A stretch of 64,000 bases of DNA from a virus: IMG/VR virus record IMGVR_UViG_3300032235_000776, positions 27,959-91,958 of that record. One strand, written 5' to 3'. Position 1 is the stretch's first letter. Each line of letters begins with the position of its first letter. The notes beneath the pieces are model-generated. The model saw only the letters and a program-made list of their open reading frames with translations, had not been told where the DNA came from and did no database searches. Shown in pieces: positions 55,598 through 62,645 of the stretch. Made by a program: the position numbers and the translations under genes.

Positions 55598-55841
55598 TGT
55601 AAAATTTTACTATCTCATTTATATCTGAGCTTTCTCTTCTTTCATCGTAGTCTTTTCGATTCTTTAAAATAGCATTTGCTCCAGGAGTTCTAGCAGCAAG
55701 TACATACTTTTCTTTATCATCTGAAACTTCAATCATAAATTCTCCATCTGTACTGATTTTACGTACAGAATTAGGATTGTAGCTGGAAACTAAAGTATAG
55801 AATCCATCTACAACCAAATTATTTAGGGGTTTTACGCTCAT
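55584..55841 (-). CDS. Unknown small protein (85 aa)
   Basis: It has a short beta-rich N-terminal half (LNNLVVDGFYTLVSSYNP) and a charged C-terminal helix. It overlaps the nuclease gene by 14 bases and the AAA ATPase stop by four (ATGA). No motif is recognised. The position suggests a partner of one of its neighbours. Confidence 0.6.
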   Translation of the reverse strand: MSVKPLNNLVVDGFYTLVSSYNPNSVRKISTDGEFMIEVSDDKEKYVLAARTPGANAILKNRKDYDERRESSDINEIVKFYNELF

Positions 55842-56875
55842 AGAAATCCCATTTTAGAAGGAGCAGATGCAAAGCCTTCTTCTTCAAAGTTATAAATATC
55901 ACCAATTGTCATAGGCCCTGTTATATTAACTTTTAAACCTTGTTTATCAGCTAATTCTTGAGCTTCTTCTTTAGATAGTTTATCAAAGTAATGTTTATAC
56001 TTTAATCTACCCTTTCTAAGTAATGCCGGATCAATTAACTTATCATCAGCATTATAAGTAGCTACTACAGATATCTTAAGAATATCACCAAGTAAACCAT
56101 CTGTGATATTTAATACAGTTGATACCATTCCAGTACTGCCGGTACCTCTAACTTTTAGGCAATCTTCAGCATCCTCAATAATAAGTACTGAGTTACTGTG
56201 TTCACTCAAAAAGTTTATGAATGCCGGATTATCCAAACTATTTACCATGGTATTTGGGATATAAATAAACTGTCTATTAATAGTATTTGCTAAGTGATTT
56301 ACAAAAGAAGTCTTACCAGTACCTGGAAGGCCAGAAAATAAATATAAACCTTTAGAGTAATTAGTGAGGTCATCCTTAATTTTAGGAATATCTTCTCTAA
56401 ACTTTTTACAATAGTTATAACTAATATCCTGTTCTACAATTCCGGAATCCTGATAAATTAATTTAAATTCATGTTGATCCTGAGCAAGAATAGCAACACC
56501 ATAGTCATTACTAACTATATTTTCTCCTATAGATTTATAAAATTCATTTACTTTAGACTCCGGATAATCCTCAGGATAATAATAAGAAACTCTATATAAT
56601 AATTGCTTTACTCCTTTAGTCATTCTAGAGTCCTGATAATTAATATCTAAGAATCCTCTATCAAGATATAACAACATGTAACTTAAATTACCCTTAGCAT
56701 TATAATTTTTTTCCATTGTAATACCTGCAAGCTCTTTAATTTGTTCTTCAGTTACTACTTTATTAAAGTGTAATTTTGTTATAGTCCCACAATTAAAATT
56801 AGTTTGAATATATTTGGAAGGATTAAAATGTCCTTCTACTTCATATTTTGACCAATCAAATAAATCTTCTCTCAT
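55838..56875 (-). CDS. AAA+ ATPase, BCS1-like
   Basis: 345 residues. Walker A is GLPGTGKT at 182-189, Walker B is LIIED ending at D235, sensor-1 is N275 in ATYNADD, and the second region of homology holds DPALLRKGR (arginines 287 and 290). The DPALLR-x-GR ending is the BCS1/AAA subfamily signature. The N-terminal 160 residues are a separate adaptor domain with no known motif. The function is ATP-driven remodelling of a protein or nucleoprotein, with unknown target. It is coupled by ATGA overlaps on both sides within the replication block. Confidence 0.85.
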   Translation of the reverse strand: MREDLFDWSKYEVEGHFNPSKYIQTNFNCGTITKLHFNKVVTEEQIKELAGITMEKNYNAKGNLSYMLLYLDRGFLDINYQDSRMTKGVKQLLYRVSYYYPEDYPESKVNEFYKSIGENIVSNDYGVAILAQDQHEFKLIYQDSGIVEQDISYNYCKKFREDIPKIKDDLTNYSKGLYLFSGLPGTGKTSFVNHLANTINRQFIYIPNTMVNSLDNPAFINFLSEHSNSVLIIEDAEDCLKVRGTGSTGMVSTVLNITDGLLGDILKISVVATYNADDKLIDPALLRKGRLKYKHYFDKLSKEEAQELADKQGLKVNITGPMTIGDIYNFEEEGFASAPSKMGFL

Positions 56876-57060
56876 AAGTATTCTTTTAAATTTTTAAAAT
56901 CCTGTTTAATAATTTCGTCATGACTTATCTTGACATTTACAATGTTGTCATGACTATCTGTAAAGAAAAAGATAACATGGTCTCCTCTTCTATTTCTTCC
57001 TCTATAATGAGGATCTCTTTCTAACATATGAGTTAGACTATCAATTAATTCCCCGATCAT
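56872..57060 (-). CDS. Unknown small protein (62 aa)
   Basis: Begins MIGELIDSLTHMLERDPHYR and has an Arg-rich middle, then beta-strands and a helix. ATG 57060 is chosen over an in-frame TTG nine bases upstream. It overlaps the next gene by four bases (ATGA) and the previous one by 20. Function unknown. Confidence 0.55.
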   Translation of the reverse strand: MIGELIDSLTHMLERDPHYRGRNRRGDHVIFFFTDSHDNIVNVKISHDEIIKQDFKNLKEYL

Positions 57061-57286
57061 GTATTTCAATTGTTATTTCTTCTGTGTTGTAAGTTAAATC
57101 ATATGTATTAGATCTATTGTCATGAATCCATCCAAAGTTTTTAAATCGGAAAATTATTAATTCTTCTTGTCCTTTCCAACAATGAATGGCATTTGTAGCA
57201 TAATCAAGGTGTAAACCAATAAGTTTTCCTTCCTCAAATATAGTCTTAAATTCTTTAAGTTCCTCTTTATTAATTATTATTTTCAT
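57041..57286 (-). CDS. Unknown small beta-rich protein (81 aa)
   Basis: Mostly beta-strands with many aromatic residues (a Trp near position 38 and another at 53). It has no Cys/His metal site or catalytic motif. It overlaps both neighbours (17 and 20 bases), as all genes in this stretch do. Function unknown. Confidence 0.55.
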   Translation of the reverse strand: MKIIINKEELKEFKTIFEEGKLIGLHLDYATNAIHCWKGQEELIIFRFKNFGWIHDNRSNTYDLTYNTEEITIEIHDRGIN

Positions 57287-57899
57287 CTACTTTCTTTATG
57301 TCGTAATAATAAGAATTACCATCTTCTGTAACCCATCTATCTGATTTATTTTCAACAGATATTATCTCTGTATCAACTTTAAATTGTTTAAGATTTTCAG
57401 GAAGAGGCTTAGTAATCCAATTGCTATCTCTCCAGAAAATTCTATTATTTGGTTGACAAAGTAAATACCCGTCATCAGATTCAAATATATGCCCACATTT
57501 ATAATCAGAAGGCTCATCACTATATGAATTGCTATACCAATCTACAGTAAACATATATGTTCCCCATACTTTGGTACCATCTCTTAAAACAATTTCAGCC
57601 CTATGAAACCCAAGAAAATCATATTCTATTACAGATACATTTTCACTGAAGCAATCCCAAAGCTGTTTAAAGTTAAAAGGAATATCTTCAGTAGGAATAT
57701 GAGTATAAATTTCAGAAATTGGTACTCTACTACGAAGCATCCCGGTATCAGTCATGACATGAAAAGATAAAATTTGACCTGCACAAGATTGTAAACCAAA
57801 TACATATACAGGATAATAATCTGTGTCTGCAGGGTCTTTAGTAAAATAAGACTTTTTAACAAAACCTTTAAACGACGGTATGTTTGAATTTAGTTTCAT
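57270..57899 (-). CDS. Unknown beta-rich protein (209 aa)
   Basis: Rich in Tyr, Trp, Phe and Asp with alternating strands, for example VWGTYMFTVDWYSNSYSDE. Three Cys are scattered and no catalytic motif is visible. It lies directly after thymidylate synthase in the transcript, overlapping its stop by one base. It may be a small-molecule or nucleic-acid binding barrel. I do not recognise the family. Confidence 0.55.
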   Translation of the reverse strand: MKLNSNIPSFKGFVKKSYFTKDPADTDYYPVYVFGLQSCAGQILSFHVMTDTGMLRSRVPISEIYTHIPTEDIPFNFKQLWDCFSENVSVIEYDFLGFHRAEIVLRDGTKVWGTYMFTVDWYSNSYSDEPSDYKCGHIFESDDGYLLCQPNNRIFWRDSNWITKPLPENLKQFKVDTEIISVENKSDRWVTEDGNSYYYDIKKVDENNN

Positions 57900-59095
57900 T
57901 AATTGCTTAAGGGTGCTTTAATTGTTGGGTGTGATTTATAATTTTCTATTTGAAAATCTGTTGGGTCCAAATGACCAAACAAACTAACATCAAATCCATT
58001 CCAAAAATCGTCCGTCTTTGATAATTTTAGTTTTGGTAATTCAAAAGGTTCTCTTGAATGGTATGGTATTTTGTTTGCTTCATAATACTCACTCAATCCA
58101 CCACCGAAAGGAACTTGTTCGTCAACTGCTGTTTGATAGAAATCACCCATGGCAGTTTTTAACAATTCATGTCTTTCTTCTGGTGTGTATAGTCTACCAA
58201 TCTGTTCTTTCGCTTGCTCAATGTGGTTTGAATATAAATGAGTATCCCCTAAATTACCTATCAATTCATCAGGAACCATATTAACTGCTTTAGCAATGAT
58301 TTCTAATAGCAAACCATAAGAAGCAATGTTGAATGGTAAACCTAAGAATGTATCTACTGAACGTTGATTCCACATTAATGAGATTGCTCTTGTTGGTATT
58401 CCTCTATTGTCAAAATCTTCTTTAGTATAACACTCTGGTGTACATCTATCTTTAAATCTTTTAAAATGTTCATTATATCTTTCATCATGACTCAACTCTC
58501 TTGTATAAACTTGGAAACCATAATGACACGGTGGAAGAACCATTTGGTCTAATTCTCCTACATTCCAAGCATTAACCATTAATCGTCTTGAGTCTGGATT
58601 TGTTTTAAGGTCGTTGATTAGGTTTGCGATTTGGTCTATCTGATTTATTTGATATGGTTCAGGTCTTGGGAATGAGGTCGGGTATATGTTAGTCCATCTT
58701 CTCCATTGCTTACCATAAATAGGACCCAGTTCACCATAGACAGAAGAAAAATCAGAATCTCTTTTAATTTTTTCAATAAACTCTTCAATAATTAAAGGAT
58801 TATTGCCGGCCCATTTTAAATAATTCTTATAAGCATCTCCATTCCAAATGTTACAGCCATTATCTAAAAGATATTTAATATTGGTATCTCCTTTAAGAAA
58901 CCAAACTAACTCAGTAGTAATAGAAGGCCAGTGTAATTTTTTGGTTGTTAACATCGGAAAACCATCTTTCATACTATGACGAATCTGCCTTCCAAATACA
59001 GATAATGTACCGGTACCAGTTCTATCTTTTTTCTTTACTCCATTATCTAATAAATCCTGAAGTAAATTCTGATATTGTTTATCCAGGTTGTTCAT
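57899..59095 (-). CDS. thyA: Thymidylate synthase, extended
   Basis: 398 residues, against about 264 for the bacterial enzyme. Recognisable parts are RTGTGTLSVFGRQIRH (folate and phosphate-binding arginine region), IYGKQWRRW, SRRLMVNAWN, the catalytic C190 in LPPCHYGFQ, and GDTHLYSNH. The protein makes dTMP from dUMP using methylene-tetrahydrofolate. The extra length comes from two inserts, one after the active-site strand (about 196-235) and one near the C-terminus (about 300-360). ATG 59095 is preferred over the in-frame TTG at 59101. With MazG it forms a nucleotide-pool module. Confidence 0.95.
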   Translation of the reverse strand: MNNLDKQYQNLLQDLLDNGVKKKDRTGTGTLSVFGRQIRHSMKDGFPMLTTKKLHWPSITTELVWFLKGDTNIKYLLDNGCNIWNGDAYKNYLKWAGNNPLIIEEFIEKIKRDSDFSSVYGELGPIYGKQWRRWTNIYPTSFPRPEPYQINQIDQIANLINDLKTNPDSRRLMVNAWNVGELDQMVLPPCHYGFQVYTRELSHDERYNEHFKRFKDRCTPECYTKEDFDNRGIPTRAISLMWNQRSVDTFLGLPFNIASYGLLLEIIAKAVNMVPDELIGNLGDTHLYSNHIEQAKEQIGRLYTPEERHELLKTAMGDFYQTAVDEQVPFGGGLSEYYEANKIPYHSREPFELPKLKLSKTDDFWNGFDVSLFGHLDPTDFQIENYKSHPTIKAPLSN

Positions 59096-59408
59096 TTTCA
59101 AATTTTTCTTTAAGTTTTAAATACGTATCATATTGCATTTTTAAGACTCTTTTTTTTGAATCTTCAATATCTTGCAATCTTTTTTGAAATTCTTGATCTG
59201 TTTCTTTAACCCATCTTACTACAGAAATAATATAACCATTTTCATTACCATTTTCATCAGCATCCTCATACATAGCTATAATATCATCATCTTGAAGATC
59301 AAGGTGCTTAATATCTTTCCAAGTAGGAGGCTCATCAGTTACTGTCCAAAAAATTTCTTTTTCGTATTTTGTTTTTTCTTTGCTTTGTGGTTCTAAATAT
59401 CTTTTCAT
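59079..59408 (-). CDS. Unknown acidic/helical protein (109 aa)
   Basis: The N-terminal half has WTVTDEPPTWKD and an acidic loop (DDDIIAMYEDADENGNENG). The C-terminal half is a long Lys/Glu helix with the look of a coiled coil. It overlaps thyA by 17 bases and MazG by four. No family is recognised. Confidence 0.55.
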   Translation of the reverse strand: MKRYLEPQSKEKTKYEKEIFWTVTDEPPTWKDIKHLDLQDDDIIAMYEDADENGNENGYIISVVRWVKETDQEFQKRLQDIEDSKKRVLKMQYDTYLKLKEKFENEQPG

Positions 59409-59740
59409 TTTTCTTCTCTATTATCACCATCACCATGTAAAGTTCCGGTAGCTCTTCGGGCCATAAGTTTATTGTAGTTAGTTTCCATAACTTCTTCAAG
59501 AGTAAAACCCAATTGTCCAGATAATGCAGTAATATACCAGAGTACATCTCCGATTTCTTTTTTAACTGCTTCTTTAAATTCTTCGGTTACTACTCCATTT
59601 TGATCTCTGAATAACTTTTTAACCTTCTCAGCTACTTCACCAGATTCACCGCAAAGACCTAATGTACAATACATTAGGCCTATCTCATCAGAAAATACTG
59701 CGGTCTTTTTAATTATTTCCTGATATTCTTGTAAATTCAT
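59405..59740 (-). CDS. MazG-like nucleotide pyrophosphohydrolase
   Basis: 111 residues. The ExxE...ExxD metal-binding pattern is present: E32, E35 and E38 in GESGEVAEK, and E62 and D65 in EIGDVLWY. Phage MazG proteins hydrolyse nucleoside triphosphates or (p)ppGpp to monophosphates, clearing non-canonical nucleotides or altering the host stress signal. It is a single-domain protein with a short charged tail. ATGA overlaps on both sides place it between thyA and another small alpha-helical gene. Confidence 0.85.
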   Translation of the reverse strand: MNLQEYQEIIKKTAVFSDEIGLMYCTLGLCGESGEVAEKVKKLFRDQNGVVTEEFKEAVKKEIGDVLWYITALSGQLGFTLEEVMETNYNKLMARRATGTLHGDGDNREEK

Positions 59741-60057
59741 TGATTTAATCTATCTTGAATAGATGCATGTAACAAAGCTATATAAGTACCCAAGTCCCCA
59801 AGCTTTTCATCAAGCATAGCCTGAGTAGGCAACTTACCTTTGTTAACATCATCTATAATATCCATGGTGCTTACAAGATGTTTTAGAGCAAAACCAAATA
59901 AGGCTTTTTCTCTACACTCTCCTGTAATACCGGATGCTCTGTTAAAATTGTGCAACCTATCTGCGTCACTGGCATACTCTTTAGCCTTAGCTAAAAGGTT
60001 AGAGTTTATTTGACCAATGTGTTTCTCAATTGCTTCTTTAAATTTCTCTGTGTTCAT
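59737..60057 (-). CDS. Small helical phage protein, possibly nucleotide-related (106 aa)
   Basis: The start is ATG 60057, where it overlaps the upstream stop by four bases; longer in-frame extensions run inside the upstream gene and are unlikely. The all-helical sequence has KAKEYASDADRLHNFNRASG, ALFGFALKHLVSTMDI and EKLGDLGTYIALLHASI. This order of KEYA, NF, KH and EK-x-x-D is a pattern I know from phage proteins resembling all-alpha NTP pyrophosphohydrolases. Its position beside MazG supports a nucleotide role, though the catalytic set is not clearly complete. Confidence 0.6.
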   Translation of the reverse strand: MNTEKFKEAIEKHIGQINSNLLAKAKEYASDADRLHNFNRASGITGECREKALFGFALKHLVSTMDIIDDVNKGKLPTQAMLDEKLGDLGTYIALLHASIQDRLNQ

Positions 60058-60467
60058 TGTACTAACTCTCTTCCTGCTAATGAATAATAAAGGTTCTGTA
60101 TTTGATGTACATACTTTGCTTTTGCACCTGTACAAAATGCACAATCCCCATTATCAAGTCCTTTAGCACTATCTGAAATACAAACAGTTAAATCATCCAT
60201 ATATATGCATAGAAGACCTAAATTCTTATCTTCCAATACTGCTCTATTATGGTTAGGATCATAAGTAAAACCAAGTTTCTCCAGTCTTTTAGGAGTCACT
60301 GGAATTGGTTTAATATCCGTGTACATAGCATGGATCTCTAAAGTTTCTCCATTTATAGTGGTCTCTAAAAAGATTTTCTTTTTATCTAAACCTATTACTT
60401 TGGCTTTTTTATCTCCACCATGAGATAAAATAACCCTATTGTTAATTTTAAAATCGTTATTTTTCAT
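60054..60467 (-). CDS. Bacteroidota phage protein of the 'PIPVT...YVHQIQNLYY' family (137 aa)
   Basis: It starts with an SH3-like region (INNRVILSHGGDKKAKVIGL). PIPVTPKRLEKLGF follows, then two CxxC-like cysteines (GDCAFCTG) and YVHQIQNLYYSLAGREL. This combination is a common accessory protein in phages and prophages of Bacteroidota, of unknown function. Its presence supports the host assignment. It overlaps both neighbours by 4 and 11 bases. Confidence 0.65.
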   Translation of the reverse strand: MKNNDFKINNRVILSHGGDKKAKVIGLDKKKIFLETTINGETLEIHAMYTDIKPIPVTPKRLEKLGFTYDPNHNRAVLEDKNLGLLCIYMDDLTVCISDSAKGLDNGDCAFCTGAKAKYVHQIQNLYYSLAGRELVQ

Positions 60468-60639
60468 TCATTTTTACGTATCTATTTGGTTTAAGTTTGT
60501 TAATCGATGTGTCTATGTTAAAATATTGATCATAAACACTGAGTAACTGTCTATCCCTTTCATATGAAGGGTTAGTATGATCAAAAGCTCTGTCTTCTAA
60601 AAGCTTTCTAAAATTCATTATTTTTTCTTCTAATTTCAT
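60457..60639 (-). CDS. Unknown small protein (60 aa)
   Basis: Charged and helical, beginning MKLEEKIMNFRKLLEDRAF. A second Met at residue 8 is an alternative start. It is the first gene after the terminator-like hairpin and has a -7-type box only four bases before its ATG. Function unknown. Confidence 0.5.
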   Translation of the reverse strand: MKLEEKIMNFRKLLEDRAFDHTNPSYERDRQLLSVYDQYFNIDTSINKLKPNRYVKMNEK

Positions 60640-60643
60640 ATTG

Positions 60644-60651
60644 CAAATCTA
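60644..60651 (-). promoter_or_regulatory. Candidate -7 box just before the 60-aa gene
   Basis: On the minus strand, TAGATTTG matches TAnnTTTG perfectly and ends four bases before the ATG. The nearest TTG upstream is 24 bases away, longer than the usual 19-20, and lies inside the adjacent palindrome. Any promoter here is weak or factor-dependent. Confidence 0.4.
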
Positions 60652-60652
60652 A

Positions 60653-60709
60653 TAAAAAATCCCCAGGTTATGTCACAATTATACAATATAATTGTGACAT
60701 TCTGAGGAT
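60653..60709 (-). terminator. Extended hairpin terminator / possible operator
   Basis: Read leftward, an 8-bp outer stem (ATCCTCAG with CTGGGGAT, one G-U pair) encloses a perfect 13-bp inverted repeat (60671-60683 with 60687-60699) around a 3-base loop and is followed by six T. It begins four bases after the stop of the HTH gene. The outer stem pairs fully only as minus-strand RNA, which fits leftward termination. The inner palindrome could also be a protein-binding site. Confidence 0.75.
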
Positions 60710-60713
60710 GGGA

Positions 60714-60929
60714 TTACTTCACGTAATTAACTCCTGCCATAGGAGTTTTAATTTGGTTTGAAGCTCTCATTTGAGCTAAAGCTCGATCTACAGTTCTAGT
60801 AGATAATTTGGTTTTTTCGGCAATACCTTTAATGTTAATAGATACTTTACCAGTCTTTCTAGAACTGTTTTTTGACATTACTTTGAAAATCTTAGTAATG
60901 TTGTCGGGTTTTACTTTTACGTTATTCAT
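60714..60929 (-). CDS. Small helix-turn-helix DNA-binding protein (71 aa)
   Basis: Basic protein with a clear helix-turn-helix: INIKGIAEKTKLSTRTVDRAL at about residues 31-51, in which LSTRTVDRAL is the recognition helix. A short wing follows (MRASNQIKTPMAGVNYV). The N-terminal arm is Lys-rich. It resembles winged-helix domains of replication initiators and small repressors. Immediately downstream lies a perfect palindrome at 60671-60699, which may be its binding site. It overlaps the upstream gene by eight bases. Confidence 0.7.
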   Translation of the reverse strand: MNNVKVKPDNITKIFKVMSKNSSRKTGKVSINIKGIAEKTKLSTRTVDRALAQMRASNQIKTPMAGVNYVK

Positions 60930-61263
60930 TTGGTTTTGAAATTTCTGTGTGAAACATCATCTCTGCCCAAATAACAGTATCATTAATCAACTTATACATT
61001 CGATCATCTGATATGTCCTTTAGAGAGAGATTTACTTGTGTATATTCATCTTTTTCAGAATCATAGTGCCACTCAAAATAAAATTTGGGTTTTATAATTT
61101 CTTCTAAAACATACTCGGGTGAATATACAATATCCCCTTGTAAGTCATTAATTAGATTTGTAATTTCTTTGAGGACAACTCCTCTAAAATAGTTTAATTT
61201 ATTAATTGATTTGGGAATGTGAACCTTGGTTATGCTATTCCGATTTAAACTATTGATATCCAT
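60922..61263 (-). CDS. Unknown protein (113 aa)
   Basis: Contains a beta-rich middle (PKFYFEWHYDSEKDEYTQVNLS) between helices. There is no catalytic motif. One-base and eight-base overlaps tie it to its neighbours in the replication operon. Function unknown. Confidence 0.55.
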   Translation of the reverse strand: MDINSLNRNSITKVHIPKSINKLNYFRGVVLKEITNLINDLQGDIVYSPEYVLEEIIKPKFYFEWHYDSEKDEYTQVNLSLKDISDDRMYKLINDTVIWAEMMFHTEISKPNE

Positions 61264-61535
61264 TACAACTCTAATTTTAATTGATCCGGTGAATCTTGGA
61301 TTTTAGTCTCCAGATACTCAATTGCTGCTTCTATTTCCATGTCAAGATTATCAACCATGACATTTACTTTATTGACTAAATTACCTTTCATGTAATTCCT
61401 TATTTCTTCACATGTCATGTTTCTAGAGTCATCCATAATCTTCTGGAAAAACTCTGTAAGTTCTTCCGGAGTTTTCTTTGGTCGACTCATAAAATCAATG
61501 ACGTATTTTCCTACTACAAATCTATTTCTGTTCAT
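61263..61535 (-). CDS. Unknown helical protein (90 aa)
   Basis: Helical after a basic N-terminus (MNRNRFVVGKYVIDFMSRPKK). ATG 61535 is preferred over an in-frame TTG one codon upstream. It overlaps the upstream 51-residue gene by 14 bases and the next gene by one. Function unknown. Confidence 0.55.
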   Translation of the reverse strand: MNRNRFVVGKYVIDFMSRPKKTPEELTEFFQKIMDDSRNMTCEEIRNYMKGNLVNKVNVMVDNLDMEIEAAIEYLETKIQDSPDQLKLEL

Positions 61536-61677
61536 CAAGTATATCTTTAATTTTGATAACTACTTTTAGTAATTCAACAGCAGTATGATGCTCTGAATCT
61601 TTAATTTGTCCAGTAGACTTTATTTTTTGCATTGAATCTCTCTGCAATTCATCTAGATATATTTCTAGTTTCTTCAT
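61522..61677 (-). CDS. Small helical protein (51 aa)
   Basis: Starts MKKLEIYLDELQRDSMQKIK and ends with TAG. It is helical and charged. Its ATG overlaps the primase stop by four bases (ATGA), and it overlaps the next gene by 14, filling what would otherwise be a gap. Function unknown. Confidence 0.6.
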   Translation of the reverse strand: MKKLEIYLDELQRDSMQKIKSTGQIKDSEHHTAVELLKVVIKIKDILDEQK

Positions 61678-62639
61678 TCTGCGGTAATTTTAATTATTTC
61701 TTCGTTAACCCACTTTTCATATTCCTCTTTATTGGTTTTAATCCAATCAGATGCATCCTTAGGTTTATCAAGAGGATTGTATATGTTGGGAATATCAAAT
61801 GTAGAACTTATCTTAGCATTCATTTCCAATCCTGTAGTGTCATTATCCATATAGGATATTATATATTTGAATCTATTCTTTAACAAATTAAGTGCATTAG
61901 CACTAATTAGAGTAGTTTCACTTCTAACACCAACAGAAGGTATTCCCAAAGAATATAAGGCCATTACATCCTTTCTTGACTTTGTTATGATGCAATACTT
62001 TCCCTGCGATGGTAATTGGTTCCAGCCTTCTAATAAACCACCATAGTAATTATTCCTAAACTTTTCCCTTCTATGAGCAAAGGGCCGGTATATTTTGATT
62101 TTATCTTTTTCTTTATACCTGTAAGTAGGATTTCCTTTAGTGTCTATAGAAAATATGTTACCATTAATCCATGTGGTACAGCATTTCCTTACATCAAATA
62201 ACTCTAAAATTTCCTTTGAAATGTTATATTGAGCCCAATAGTCCAGATCACTCTGGTCAAAAGGGCAGAGCTTACATTGTATTAGAGAAGGAACAGGCTC
62301 TACAATACTATGTTTATACTCTACTATCTTTTGACTTGAGTGGGGACTTACAATTTTATAGAAAATTTCATCAAATAACTGTTCATCTCTTAAACCGGTT
62401 CTCAATCTTGCGATATCAATACAGTTGAAATAAACTTTACTTGTCGCATAATCATAAAATAACAATATACCATTTCTGGAATATTTAAAGAAACAATCTG
62501 CATTTTTATCTGGTCTAAATGGATTTTTATATTTTTTACCAATCTTCACGTACTCACCAAAGTAGTGAGCCATAATCTCATCTTGATGCTTGAAAGCATC
62601 TTCGATAGTTACCTTTTGGTAAATAGCATTTAAATCCAT
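61674..62639 (-). CDS. DnaG-type primase with Toprim domain
   Basis: 321 residues. The N-terminal part (NPFRPDKNADCFFKYSRNGILLFYDYAT) resembles the DnaG zinc-ribbon fold but lacks the usual Cys ligands. The C-terminal half is Toprim-like, with IITKSRKDVMALYSLGIPSVG and the acidic YMDNDTTG. The Toprim Glu position reads K-S-R, as in several phage primases of this subtype. The role is to make RNA primers for phage replication. It is encoded next to the single-stranded-DNA-binding protein, six bases after its stop. Confidence 0.85.
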   Translation of the reverse strand: MDLNAIYQKVTIEDAFKHQDEIMAHYFGEYVKIGKKYKNPFRPDKNADCFFKYSRNGILLFYDYATSKVYFNCIDIARLRTGLRDEQLFDEIFYKIVSPHSSQKIVEYKHSIVEPVPSLIQCKLCPFDQSDLDYWAQYNISKEILELFDVRKCCTTWINGNIFSIDTKGNPTYRYKEKDKIKIYRPFAHRREKFRNNYYGGLLEGWNQLPSQGKYCIITKSRKDVMALYSLGIPSVGVRSETTLISANALNLLKNRFKYIISYMDNDTTGLEMNAKISSTFDIPNIYNPLDKPKDASDWIKTNKEEYEKWVNEEIIKITAE

Positions 62640-62645
62640 AGAGCA

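Noticed and set aside
60058-60144. Longer N-terminus for the 106-residue helical gene
   Set aside because: The extension runs inside the upstream gene in another frame, while the ATG at 60057 gives the ATGA coupling seen across this operon.
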